Assembly: GCA_016929015.1 (NCBI GenBank)
Contig: JAFGJQ010000461.1
Span: forward strand, 1-41,558
Direction: 5' to 3'
Length of the DNA stretch: 41,558 bases
Source: Phycisphaerae bacterium
Lineage (GTDB): Bacteria; Planctomycetota; Phycisphaerae; UBA1845
The notes beneath the pieces are model-generated. The model saw only the letters and a program-made list of their open reading frames with translations, did no database searches and was not told where the DNA came from. This document shows, piece by piece, positions 15,056-24,300 of the stretch. Position 1 is the first letter of the stretch, and each line of letters opens with the position of its first letter. Position numbers and translations under genes: made by a program.

Positions 15056-18000
15056 ATGCCGGCCCAACATGAGGATCATGGGGACTCTGGGGACACGAAC
15101 GGCGACGCGGGAAAACAGTCCGCAAACCAGGAACAGCCCTATGTGAGACTAGGCGTGCCGGGTCTCGATGAGGTATTCAGAGGTGTTGGGGTGCGGCAGG
15201 GCAGTGTGATTCTGATCTCAGGTCCACCGGGATCCGGCAAGACTCTGCTGACGTTTCAGCTTCTCGGATCGATGCAATTGGCCGGTCATGAGAATGACGG
15301 GGACGCGCGTGCTGCGATGCTCTGGACTGCCGATGAGCGGGAAGACCGGCTGGAGCAGCAACTGCCGGGGTTCATCACAGTAAAACGCCGCGTCGAAATC
15401 CAGGGGCTCACCGACAATCTCGACACCCTGAGAAAGAGCCTTGTCAAGGAGTGGTACGACTCCCAGATAAGACAAGTGACGGACACTTCGCGGATAATAG
15501 TGGAGGGCCTCGAGCGGTGGTTTCCCATGCCCACTCTGGGGGAGGAAGGTTCTTTGCCTTTCAGTGTCGAATTCATACTGCCTCCGTTCCGGGATCCGGA
15601 CGATTCGGTTGAACGCCGTGCGAGAGAAGAGGCGGTGAAGTGGGTGCTGGAACGTGTGACGTTCAGGCCACAGCGTGGCGGGGAGTGGGAGGCAGAGACG
15701 AATGAGGCTGATTACTGCGCAGTCGGCGTGGATGGGTTGCTCAACCTCTCTTCACTTCGCGGTCGCAACGCAGATGAGCGAAGAGGCGCGCTTCGTGAGG
15801 CCGCGAGCAGCCTGAGACGGTTTCTCATGAACAACCCCAGTTACCTTGCGGCGATTCTGACTGCTGAAACGCCGCCGTCGCGCTTTGGTGAGCGCATCAC
15901 TCAGGTTGAGGAGTATCTGGCCGACGTTGTCATTCGGCTGAACGTGGAGGGGCCGACACCCGGCAAGAGGCGGCGGACGCTTGAAATCCCGAAGTCACGT
16001 TACACGGAAGCCATCCTGGGAGAGCACTCTCTTTGGATTGTGGGCCCGGATGAGGCCAAGGAACGTGCCCACTTCGCTCGTAGCCTGTACTGGAGCAAGT
16101 CGACAGTTGACCACTTCAAACCAGGAATTGTTGTCTTCCCGAGACTGCGATGGCGACTGGATCGCGGTGGGGGGCCGGTTTCGACTGGGCTGAATGATGT
16201 GCTGCTCCAGCTCCGCGAGCTCGTGGAGCAAACCACGGAAGGCAGGGCGCTTCTGCGGGAGCCTGGCCTGCGAAGCACTGTGGCTGCAATTCTCGCCGAG
16301 CGACCGACAGACGATGTGCTCGAGTCGCTGATTGAGTACCTGGGCCGCGTCCTCCATCTGCTTCTGGTTGAGGACGAGACGACGCGTGAGAGAACGCTGA
16401 CAGCACTCGATAGCCTCGTACCTCAGGACTTCGCCGGAGCGGCCAACTACTGGAGTCGTCAAATCGACTGGGAACGAGTCAGGAAGGCATTGGACGCATT
16501 TGGCGCGTTGCGTGCGAAACCGGGTGAACGGGAAGCAGATGACGAATCCAACCCCGGTCTGCGTGTCGCCCGGGTTCTCGGTTCACATATTGTGAACTGG
16601 CTTGGCGAGGCGGGCGATCCCACTCCGCGATTGACGCGGATTCTGGCCGAGGGTGCCTATCCGTTTGCGGATCTGCCTGATGAGCTGCGCAAGTGGATAC
16701 CGGATTGGGCTGTGGCTCGATGGCGTGCGTTTGTCGGATTCGCGTTGTGTTTTCTCGCGGAGATTGGCGCTCCAACCTCGTCCCAGAAACGCTACTGCGC
16801 CTTCGGCGTCGATGGGCTCGACGAGATGTTCGGGTCCGCTGGCGCCGATTCGAGCCGGGGAGTGACTCGTGCCAGTTCCACTCTGCTGGTGGGTGGTCCT
16901 GGAACCGGCAAGAGCACGCTGGCCTACTCCTTCATTCTCCGCGGATTCCTGGATGGCGAAGACGTCATATTCTTGAGTTTCGACGAACGCCACAAACGCA
17001 TCCTTCGCGGAGCGGGTAACCTTTGTGTCCGGAAAGAAGACAATCTTTACAGCGCAGAGACTTTCGCCGACCTTGCCGCTCGCCACGTCCTGGAGGCGGA
17101 TTCCAACGAGGAGGGAGCCCGATTCCGCTTCATCCACCAGAATCCGGTCAACGCGGATCTCGATCAGATCACCTATCTGCTGTCGTCAGAGATGCGGCAC
17201 GGGGCACCGCGCCCCGGGCATCGCACCAGGCCGTGTCGCCTTGTGATTGACAGCTTGTCGGATCTCGAACGTAACATACGTGACCCACTTGTGTTCAATG
17301 ATTTCGTGATCACCCTTCTGAACAAGGCGATTGACTGGCAGGCAACGGTCCTGATCACGTATGAGGCCATCGCCACGATGGGCGCGGGACGCTTGTGCGA
17401 ACGAAGCCTTTCGTTCCTCGCCGACAATGTCGTGCTGCTGCAGCAGGTGGAAGTGAACAACGTCATACGCAAGGCCGTGACCATCCAGAAGGCTCGCGGG
17501 CGGGATCATGAACAGTCCGCGCGCGAAATGGCGTTTGATCAATACAGCGATGGGAGGCTGTCTGTTCAGGTCCGCAAGGGATTCGAGGGGATGACGAGTG
17601 TTCTGACGGGTGATCCGAAGCCGGCGCGGATTGAGATGCGGCTCTTCCATGAAAACGATCCAGAGCGTCGCTGCAACGAACGATTGGTTGCGGATCTCAG
17701 CCAGAGATTCGGGCGTGAGATCCGATACATCCCCTTCACTCTGGCCGAATCACGACGCATGTTCTGGGAACGCGAGCGGGGTCGTGACGTGCGCCCGGAT
17801 GCCGATGTCACGGTGGTATCGCTCGACCAGCCATGGGTTGGCATCTTCTCACACGCCGGCGATCGGCAGGTCAATCCATGCGCGCGCTTGCGGATCGACG
17901 AGAACGACAAGGCAGAGCGATTGCTGCTGACGCGCGTCGATGAACAGTTGCTGGACCAGGCACGAATCCGGACCCTGGGAGGCGACGGATTGGGGGCTCG

Positions 18001-19246
18001 TGAGTTGACGGCACTGCCGCACTACTATGATCTGGGTCTGCTCCTTTATCGACCCGATCTCGTGGCATCGATGGAAGCATTGCCCACGCACTGGGACCTT
18101 ATCATCGACACGACGGGCTTCACAACGGACTGTGTCGAGCAGATCAATCAACGAAGCTTTGAGGCCGTTGTAACGAAGATGTGCAACGATCGGGATGTGT
18201 CTGGATTCGCCTTCAACATGATGGACGTCGAGACGGTCGCCTGTTTCTTCCTGGAAATGTGCTGGAACTTCTTCTGCGATCCGGACTTCCTTGTCAACCA
18301 GACGGAACAGGGAAAGAACCTTCAGCGGGCGACGGAAGCCATGGCGTTTCTTGCCCGACTGCGGCGGAAAGGCGCTTTAGCACCGTCTTGCAGGATGGAC
18401 GACTTCCGCCACGCCGTTTTCTCGCGAGTGTGGTATGCGAATCTTTCCAGGGTGATGGCGACGGCGGAGGAAGCGTCAGTGCCGTCTCTGAAACCGATTC
18501 CTTTCTTCGTGTCGAGCCGTCAATTTCAGGAAGGATTTGTTGCGGCGGAGCTCCGTTGCCACGTCGATGGCGCCATTGCCAAGACGGACCGTGCATGCGA
18601 GAGCATCTCGAAGAACCTAGACGCTTCCGCCAATTCTGGCAGCATGCCCGACGCCATGCGCACGTACGAGGACCGATGCCGACTAGGGTACCTCCGCGAA
18701 GCGAAGGACCGGCTGGAGCATCGACTGGCGGATCTGCGACATGAAGAGCATCACCTCAGCGGCTGGGCGTGCAGCGGAGCCTGGTACCTTGGCGTCCTCA
18801 GCAGCCCCGCAAACGCAAACCTTGGATGGTCACTGTTGCAGGAGGCCCTCTCGAACGAGAGGGTGGAGGATCGTGCATTTGCTGGCGCCGGGCTTCCGGT
18901 GACGCGTCCCTTCTACCAGGACCACGGTGGCAAACCCGTTCCGCAACTGGCAAACACTACCTTCGGCGAGTTGCGGCAACGTTTTTTCGGCCGGACGCGA
19001 TCTCGTGAGCGAGCGCTTGGTATTGCACCGTCGATCGAATCCCCTCGTCGGTTGGCGGTGAACGGTGTCGAGGTCATCGGCGGAATCTCCGAAGTGCTCT
19101 ATGGCATCGTGAAGACTATCCTGGAGAACGAGGAGTTCTGGCCGAATGAGGAACCGGGCCATCCCGATGGTCAAGCACGACAACTCATTGAGCATGAGCT
19201 GGCTGGCGCGTTCTCTTACGTACAGCAAGCATTCGAAGTGAGGTAA
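15056..19246 (+). CDS. Giant tandem KaiC-like ATPase with a C-terminal solute-binding-protein-like domain
   Basis: A 1396-residue protein with AGGAGG ribosome-binding site. The first KaiC/RecA domain begins YVRLGVPGLDEVFRG and has Walker A GPPGSGKT (residues 56-63) and a Walker-B-like ADYCAVGVDGLLNL. A helical spacer follows. The second begins YCAFGVDGLDEMFG with Walker A GGPGTGKS (613-620), DVIFLSFDERHKRI, and Walker B RLVIDSLSDLER. From about residue 860 the sequence resembles the ABC-transporter solute-binding family 1: RLVADLSQRFGREIRYIPF, ADVTVVSLDQPWVGIFSHAG, ELTALPHYYDLGLLLYRPDL, LPTHWDLI, RRKGALAPSC and GWSLLQEALS. There is no signal peptide, so the whole protein should be cytoplasmic, where a substrate-binding fold would act as ligand sensor. 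The known KaiC role is ATP-driven signalling; the function of this fusion is unknown. The gene is less GC-rich than the housekeeping genes around it. Confidence 0.88.
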   Translation: MPAQHEDHGDSGDTNGDAGKQSANQEQPYVRLGVPGLDEVFRGVGVRQGSVILISGPPGSGKTLLTFQLLGSMQLAGHENDGDARAAMLWTADEREDRLEQQLPGFITVKRRVEIQGLTDNLDTLRKSLVKEWYDSQIRQVTDTSRIIVEGLERWFPMPTLGEEGSLPFSVEFILPPFRDPDDSVERRAREEAVKWVLERVTFRPQRGGEWEAETNEADYCAVGVDGLLNLSSLRGRNADERRGALREAASSLRRFLMNNPSYLAAILTAETPPSRFGERITQVEEYLADVVIRLNVEGPTPGKRRRTLEIPKSRYTEAILGEHSLWIVGPDEAKERAHFARSLYWSKSTVDHFKPGIVVFPRLRWRLDRGGGPVSTGLNDVLLQLRELVEQTTEGRALLREPGLRSTVAAILAERPTDDVLESLIEYLGRVLHLLLVEDETTRERTLTALDSLVPQDFAGAANYWSRQIDWERVRKALDAFGALRAKPGEREADDESNPGLRVARVLGSHIVNWLGEAGDPTPRLTRILAEGAYPFADLPDELRKWIPDWAVARWRAFVGFALCFLAEIGAPTSSQKRYCAFGVDGLDEMFGSAGADSSRGVTRASSTLLVGGPGTGKSTLAYSFILRGFLDGEDVIFLSFDERHKRILRGAGNLCVRKEDNLYSAETFADLAARHVLEADSNEEGARFRFIHQNPVNADLDQITYLLSSEMRHGAPRPGHRTRPCRLVIDSLSDLERNIRDPLVFNDFVITLLNKAIDWQATVLITYEAIATMGAGRLCERSLSFLADNVVLLQQVEVNNVIRKAVTIQKARGRDHEQSAREMAFDQYSDGRLSVQVRKGFEGMTSVLTGDPKPARIEMRLFHENDPERRCNERLVADLSQRFGREIRYIPFTLAESRRMFWERERGRDVRPDADVTVVSLDQPWVGIFSHAGDRQVNPCARLRIDENDKAERLLLTRVDEQLLDQARIRTLGGDGLGARELTALPHYYDLGLLLYRPDLVASMEALPTHWDLIIDTTGFTTDCVEQINQRSFEAVVTKMCNDRDVSGFAFNMMDVETVACFFLEMCWNFFCDPDFLVNQTEQGKNLQRATEAMAFLARLRRKGALAPSCRMDDFRHAVFSRVWYANLSRVMATAEEASVPSLKPIPFFVSSRQFQEGFVAAELRCHVDGAIAKTDRACESISKNLDASANSGSMPDAMRTYEDRCRLGYLREAKDRLEHRLADLRHEEHHLSGWACSGAWYLGVLSSPANANLGWSLLQEALSNERVEDRAFAGAGLPVTRPFYQDHGGKPVPQLANTTFGELRQRFFGRTRSRERALGIAPSIESPRRLAVNGVEVIGGISEVLYGIVKTILENEEFWPNEEPGHPDGQARQLIEHELAGAFSYVQQAFEVR

Positions 19247-19545
19247 TGTCAACCCCTGTGTGAAGTGCCTTGCGGCATCCCGCCATGCTTCAAGCGACTC
19301 TCGATCGCTTGGACCGCGTTGATCCCGGCAGCGGCATCGTCGGGCACAGGTGCGCGGAGTGCCAAAGTCGCCAAGCGTTCGACAACCGATGAATCTGTAG
19401 CTGGCCAGGCAAAACCGGGCTAGGCGGGGGCGGGTGAAGACCGGCCATTCCCCTCCGGCCAACAACAGACCGCGTTTCCGAACCGTGGCAGAAGCTAGAC
19501 TGGCTGCATTGCCGGGGGTTGTGGTGGCGCCTACAATTTCCGGTC
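19247..19545. other. Intergenic stretch closing the island
   Basis: No gene is supported here. Its main content is a solitary IS21-end remnant (19408-19448). A short plus-strand frame at 19285-19390 (MLQATLDRLDRVDPGSG...) has no recognisable relatives and no ribosome-binding site. Confidence 0.5.
19408..19448. repeat. Solitary IS21 right-end remnant
   Basis: GGCAAAACCGG, AGG, GGGCGGGTGAA and ACCGGCCAT occur in the same order and spacing as in the inverted right end of the IS21 element at 5622-5671, with only a few substitutions over about 40 bases. No transposase gene is attached. Confidence 0.75.
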
Positions 19546-20352
19546 ATGATCCGGCTGACGCGTGAAATCCGCTTCTCGGTCGACCGCGATTGGGCCGGGC
19601 ACGTGGAATTCACGCGGCCGATCACCAACTCGTGGGGCGGCTGGCCGAGCGAGGTCGGCGTCGTGCCGTACTTGGTTTTGCGGGCCACAGTGGCCGGCGA
19701 GCCCGATCCGATCACCGGATATCTGTGCAACATTGCGATCCTCGACGATTTGGTGCGCCGCCATGCGATTCCGTACGCTGCGGCGGCGCTGCGCGAGCAC
19801 GGGTGGCGCATGCCGGCCGAGCACCTGCTGGAGCACATCTGGGAGCGGGTGGTTCCCGAGATGCCGGCCCAGGCGCCGCTGGTGGAGCTTGAGCTTCGTG
19901 CAACCCCGTGCCTGCGATACGGCATTCAACGGGAGAACCCCGGCATGATCCTTCTCACGCAACAGTTTGAGTTCTCCGCGTCCCACCGGCTGCACTGCCC
20001 GCAGCTTTCGGATGAGCAGAACCGCCGGACCTTCGGCAAATGCAACAACCCCCAGGGCCACGGGCACAATTACCTGCTGGAAGTCACGGTGGCCGGCCCG
20101 CCGGACCGGCAAACGGGCGCCGTGTTACCGCTGCCGGCGTTTGAGCAGCTCGTCAAGGATCGGGTCATCGACCGGCTGGATCACAAGCATTTGAACGCGG
20201 ACACCGAAGAGTTTCGCGAGGTAAACCCGAGTGTGGAGAACATCGCCCGCATCATTTGGGATTTGCTGCAAGACCACGTGGCGCCGGCTAGGCTGCACCG
20301 GATACGTGTCTGGGAGACGGCCAAAACCAGCGCCGAGTACGCGGGAAGCTGA
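19546..20352 (+). CDS. Tandem-domain 6-pyruvoyltetrahydropterin synthase/QueD family protein
   Basis: A 268-residue protein starting at ATG 19546. The C-terminal domain (from about residue 137) is a complete PTPS T-fold: zinc ligands in FSASHRLHC and GHGHNY, the cysteine in FGKCNNPQGHGH, LDHKHLN, PSVENIARIIW, and the glutamate in VWETAKTSAEY. The Cys-x5-HGH spacing is that of biopterin-type PTPS, while QueD has Cys-x3-HGH, so the pathway may be pterin rather than queuosine. The N-terminal 130 residues repeat the fold pattern (LVLRATVAGEPDPITGYLCN parallels LEVTVAGPPDRQTGAVLP) but lack the zinc histidines, so that half is probably non-catalytic. A QueC-like gene lies 10 kb away, leaving a queuosine role possible. 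Confidence 0.85.
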   Translation: MIRLTREIRFSVDRDWAGHVEFTRPITNSWGGWPSEVGVVPYLVLRATVAGEPDPITGYLCNIAILDDLVRRHAIPYAAAALREHGWRMPAEHLLEHIWERVVPEMPAQAPLVELELRATPCLRYGIQRENPGMILLTQQFEFSASHRLHCPQLSDEQNRRTFGKCNNPQGHGHNYLLEVTVAGPPDRQTGAVLPLPAFEQLVKDRVIDRLDHKHLNADTEEFREVNPSVENIARIIWDLLQDHVAPARLHRIRVWETAKTSAEYAGS

Positions 20353-20508
20353 GGATAGGCCGGGTGAGTATGATGCTGCGGCAAGCCGATCGCGTGACAC
20401 ACAGGGAACGCTCGGCGGTGTCCGGGGAGGCGAATCGGCTGCGCGGCGGTGCGTTCGGGATTCGAGCGGGCGCAGGACGAGCGTTGTGCATTCTGAGGAG
20501 ATCAGGCC

Positions 20509-21111
20509 ATGAGCAGGCGCGCGGAGACAGATCATCCGATCCACGACATACTGGCAGAGCGTTGGAGTCCCTGCGGGTTCGCGGAGACCCTCGTGCCCGA
20601 GGAGGATCTGAAAGCGCTTTTCGAGGCGGCCCGCTGGACGGCATCGGCGTACAACGAGCAGCCGTGGAGGTACATTGTCGCGTTCCGCAACGACTCCGAG
20701 TCGTTCGACAAGCTGCTGTCGTGCCTGGTCGAAGGCAACCAGCCGTGGGCCCGATTCGCCCCGGTGCTCATCCTGGGCATTGCCAAGAAGACGTTCTCAC
20801 GCGGCGGGTCTGCCAATCGAACGGCTCTTCACGACCTTGGTGCGGCGTCGGCGAGCCTGACGTTCGAGGCGGGCGCCCGCGGCCTGCTGGTGCATCAGAT
20901 GAGCGGCATTCACCCGGAGAAAGCGCGAACGCTCTACGGGATTCCGGAGGGTTTTGAGGTTGTGACCGCTTTGGCTGTCGGGTACGCGGGTACGCCGGCG
21001 GGGCTCCCGGAAGAGTACAAATCACGCGACGCGGCGCCCCGCGGCCGAAAGCCGTTGCGGGAGTTGGTTTTCGCCGGGCACTGGGACCGGCCTTGGGACG
21101 AAACGGCCTGA
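20509..21111 (+). CDS. Nitroreductase family protein
   Basis: A 200-residue FMN-dependent oxidoreductase of the nitroreductase fold. It shows ILAERWSPCGFAE and LFEAARWTASAYNEQPWRYI, the FMN-binding arginine and Ser/Asn pattern of the family, LHDLGAASASLTFEAGARGLLVHQM, and FEVVTALAVGYAG near the C-terminus. The start is preceded by GAGGAG. Substrate cannot be predicted; such enzymes reduce nitro groups, quinones or flavins with NAD(P)H. The gene stands alone, 156 bases after the PTPS gene. Confidence 0.88.
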   Translation: MSRRAETDHPIHDILAERWSPCGFAETLVPEEDLKALFEAARWTASAYNEQPWRYIVAFRNDSESFDKLLSCLVEGNQPWARFAPVLILGIAKKTFSRGGSANRTALHDLGAASASLTFEAGARGLLVHQMSGIHPEKARTLYGIPEGFEVVTALAVGYAGTPAGLPEEYKSRDAAPRGRKPLRELVFAGHWDRPWDETA

Positions 21112-21253
21112 CGCCGCGGAGAGCCGTTTTCCTGTGTGGAGCAGGGGATTGGTCCTTTGTGGTCCTCGTACGGTGTGTCCCGGAGGCCGGGCAGGCGTGC
21201 GGTCGGCTTGCTGGCGAACCTCCGTGGGGTGCGGGCGTGAGCGACACAACGTC

Positions 21254-21285
21254 GGCGGCCGGCGCGTCTGGACGCGCCGGCCGCC
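21254..21285. terminator. Strong bidirectional hairpin between convergent genes
   Basis: GGCGGCCGGCGCGTC and GACGCGCCGGCCGCC form a perfect 15-bp stem around two bases (in practice a 13-14 bp stem with a small loop). It lies between the nitroreductase stop (21111, plus) and the dockerin-protein stop (21371, minus). There is no T-tract. Confidence 0.75.
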
Positions 21286-21370
21286 TCCCAGAGCCTTGCC
21301 GGATCTCTCCGCGGAGCCCCCTCCGGACGCTCCGCAGCGATGACTCCGGCAGAGAAGCCATCACGGACCG

Positions 21371-24300
21371 CTATCGCTGGAGATGGGCGAAGTCCAGCAG
21401 GTCCACGTGGTTGTCATCGTTGAAATCGGCAAACGCGCATTCGGGGGTCCGGAGGTCCACCGGGCCGGTCATGCACTCCGCGAATGCCGGATAGTCGACC
21501 ACGAAAACTAGGTCCGCTCCGTCCACGATTCCGTCGCAGGTGAAGTCGCCGTCCGCCCAGCGGCAGGTTCCGGCCGCGTTGCAGCCGGTCGGATCGTTGT
21601 CGATCGTGTCCTGCACGACGGTGAGATCCGCGCCGTCCACCGTCCGGTCCCAGTTGGCGTCGCCAAACCGGGTGCCGAGGATGACTTCCACCAACTCGGT
21701 GACGTCATCGGCGTCCACGTCGGCGTCACCGTCCATGTCGCAGCTCAGGTCCAGGTAGACCGCGTCGTCCAGATCGCTCCAGTCGAGCCCGGCCATGCTG
21801 CTACAGTAGCAAACGTCCAGGTCGTCCACCTTGCCGTCCCAGCCCCAGGGCTTGGCGCCGGGGATCGGCTTGCGGCCGAGGCCCGCTTCGGCGGCACCGG
21901 CCACGTCACCGCGGAAGTCGCCCGCGGCGTACGGCTTGGGGGTTGCCAGGAAGGTGCTGATGGCCGGCGGCGTATTGAACGTCGGATCGGCCGGCGGTAC
22001 CGGCGGCACGAACAGGTGAAGATCCTGGGCCGCCCAGGGCAGGTCCACCGCCAGGGCGATCAGGGCGTTGTCGATGGCGATGGCGCCGTCCTTGCGATTG
22101 AGCTTGCCCGTGCCCGCATCGATGGCCAGTCCGTCCATGAAGTACCGCAGGTCTTCCTTGGACAGGTTTCCGTCCCCGTCGAAGTCGCCGATCACTTCGG
22201 GGATCGCGTTGTCGGCGGTCATGTCCCCACCGGTGGAGCCGGAGCCGATGGCCGCCGCGGTCTGCTGCCAGGCGCGCGGAGTGCGGTAAGCCTTCACGAG
22301 TTCGGCGGCATCCAGCTCGTTGCGAACGAAGTCCTCGTTCATGTCACCCTGGACGCGGTTCCTCGCCGAGAGTTTCTTCCCGGAGGTGACGGCCGCGTAG
22401 GCCGATCCGTTCCAGTAGAGGTAGTCTGCGGTCTTTCCGTCCGAGTACAGATCCGTGTTCCGCTTGGGCACCTGGCCCGCCACATTCTTGGATCCGAAGG
22501 ATGGCGTATCCCCGCCGACTCCGAGGCCGTTGTTGGCCCGGATGAAGTTCTGGAGCAGCCAGTTGGCCGGGGCGACCTGGCAGGTGTCGCCCACGGCGCA
22601 GTCTACGTCGCCGGAGCAGACGATCGGCTCGCAAACGTCCGCCGGGTTTGTCCCGCCGCTGCAGTGAGTGGGCAGGGTGCAGGGCGTGCCGGTCAGCGAG
22701 CATTCGCCGATCTCGTTGCACACCTTCACCACGTCGCACGTTTCCCCGCCGATGCCCGTGCAGTCGGCGTCCTCGCTGCAAGGCGTGCCGTCGCTGCACT
22801 CCCGGCGTTGACCGCTGAACGCCAGCGGCGCGTCCAGCCCGCTGAGGCAGTCCAGGCCGGGCGGCAGGAAGAAGGTCTGGGCCAGATACTGGCCGGGCAT
22901 GTTCGCCTTGCTCTTGCAGATGTCGTCGACCACGTAGGTGCAGTCCGCATCCGCCGTACAGCCCTTCGGATTGCACGGGCCGTCCGCGCCGGCGTTGCAC
23001 GCGTTCGGATCGTCCAGGGCGCAGTCGGCCCCGCCGACCTCACAGATTCCCGATTCCTTGCATTCGCCCGGCAGAACATTGCCCTCGAACGATTCCACGC
23101 TGTCGAAGATGTTGTTGATGTAGTCCGCGACCGCCTGGTTGTCGATCGGCTGACCGGCTTCGTACTTCGGGTCGGCCGGGTCGCGGTTGACGTTGGCGTT
23201 GCCGCGGAACACGAACGAACCCGCACCAGCGATCTGCCAGCCGGTGCACGGATCACAGTTGTCCAGCGAGGTGTCGATGCCGGGACGCACGTACTGGCCG
23301 GCGCAGGCAGTCGTCACCACGTTGTCCTCGTCCACGTTCTTCTCGATATTCAGGATCTCGTATCGACCGGAGTTCGCATCGCCCACGGCGCGGCTGGAGC
23401 CGGACAGGCCGGTGTACCCGACGGCCAGGCGGGCGTACCGGACCACGTCTTCCATGAGGCCCGAGCCGCCGTTGTTCGTCGGCTGAAAGTTCGATCCCAG
23501 CAAGGTCGTCGTGGACACGTCAGAGCGGTTCCCCACGTTGTCGCCGCGGCCCCAGCTTGTGTCGATCCCCAGCGAGTTCATGGCCGCGTTGCGCGTGCCC
23601 GACCCCACATCGCGCGTCGCGGCCATGAGATTCTCGCCGGTGGGCAGACGGCCCGTGGTGAACAGGTACTGGAGGTCCGTGAACCTGACGTTTTCCAGGC
23701 CGGTTCCGCGGTTCGTAATGATGGCCACCTGCACCCAGGCCGCCACGTAGTCGAAGATCGTGTTTGCATCGGGCGACGAATTCGTGTTCAGTGACACGAC
23801 CGGGCCACCCGTGATGTCGCAGATTTCGCTGCTTTGGCAGGGCCCGTTATCCGCGATCAGGCAATCCTCATCCGAGTTACAAGGCTGCCCGGCCGGGTTG
23901 TCGCACACATTGGCCGTGCACGTGCCGTAGTCCCGGCAATCGTCATCCACGCTGCACGCGGACAGGTCGATTGCGCACTCCAGCGTGGCCGCGCCGGAGC
24001 AGTTGGCGTCCTCCACGCAGGGCACGCCCGTACCGGACGCCGCGCTGACGTCCAGGCACTCGCCGCAGGTTCGCGACAGTGTCTGCAGTTCGCTCCGGCC
24101 GCCGGCGGAGGTTGGAACGGGGTTGAGGCCGTAGCCGGGGCTCAGGGGCGTCCGGTCCCAGTTCGGGGTGCCCGGCACCTGGATGGCCCAGGCGCTGGGA
24201 ACGTCCAGAAACGAGCCCTCGATTTCGCACGGCACGACCGGGGTCCCGCTGGCGTTGGCGCCCGCGTAGTGTGCCGTGCCGAGCGTCGCGTATTCGTAGC

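Noticed and set aside
22016-23794. A 590-codon plus-strand frame opposite the dockerin protein gene
   Set aside because: Low-complexity Val/Arg/Ala-rich translation without motifs; the minus strand has a signal peptide and calcium-loop repeats.
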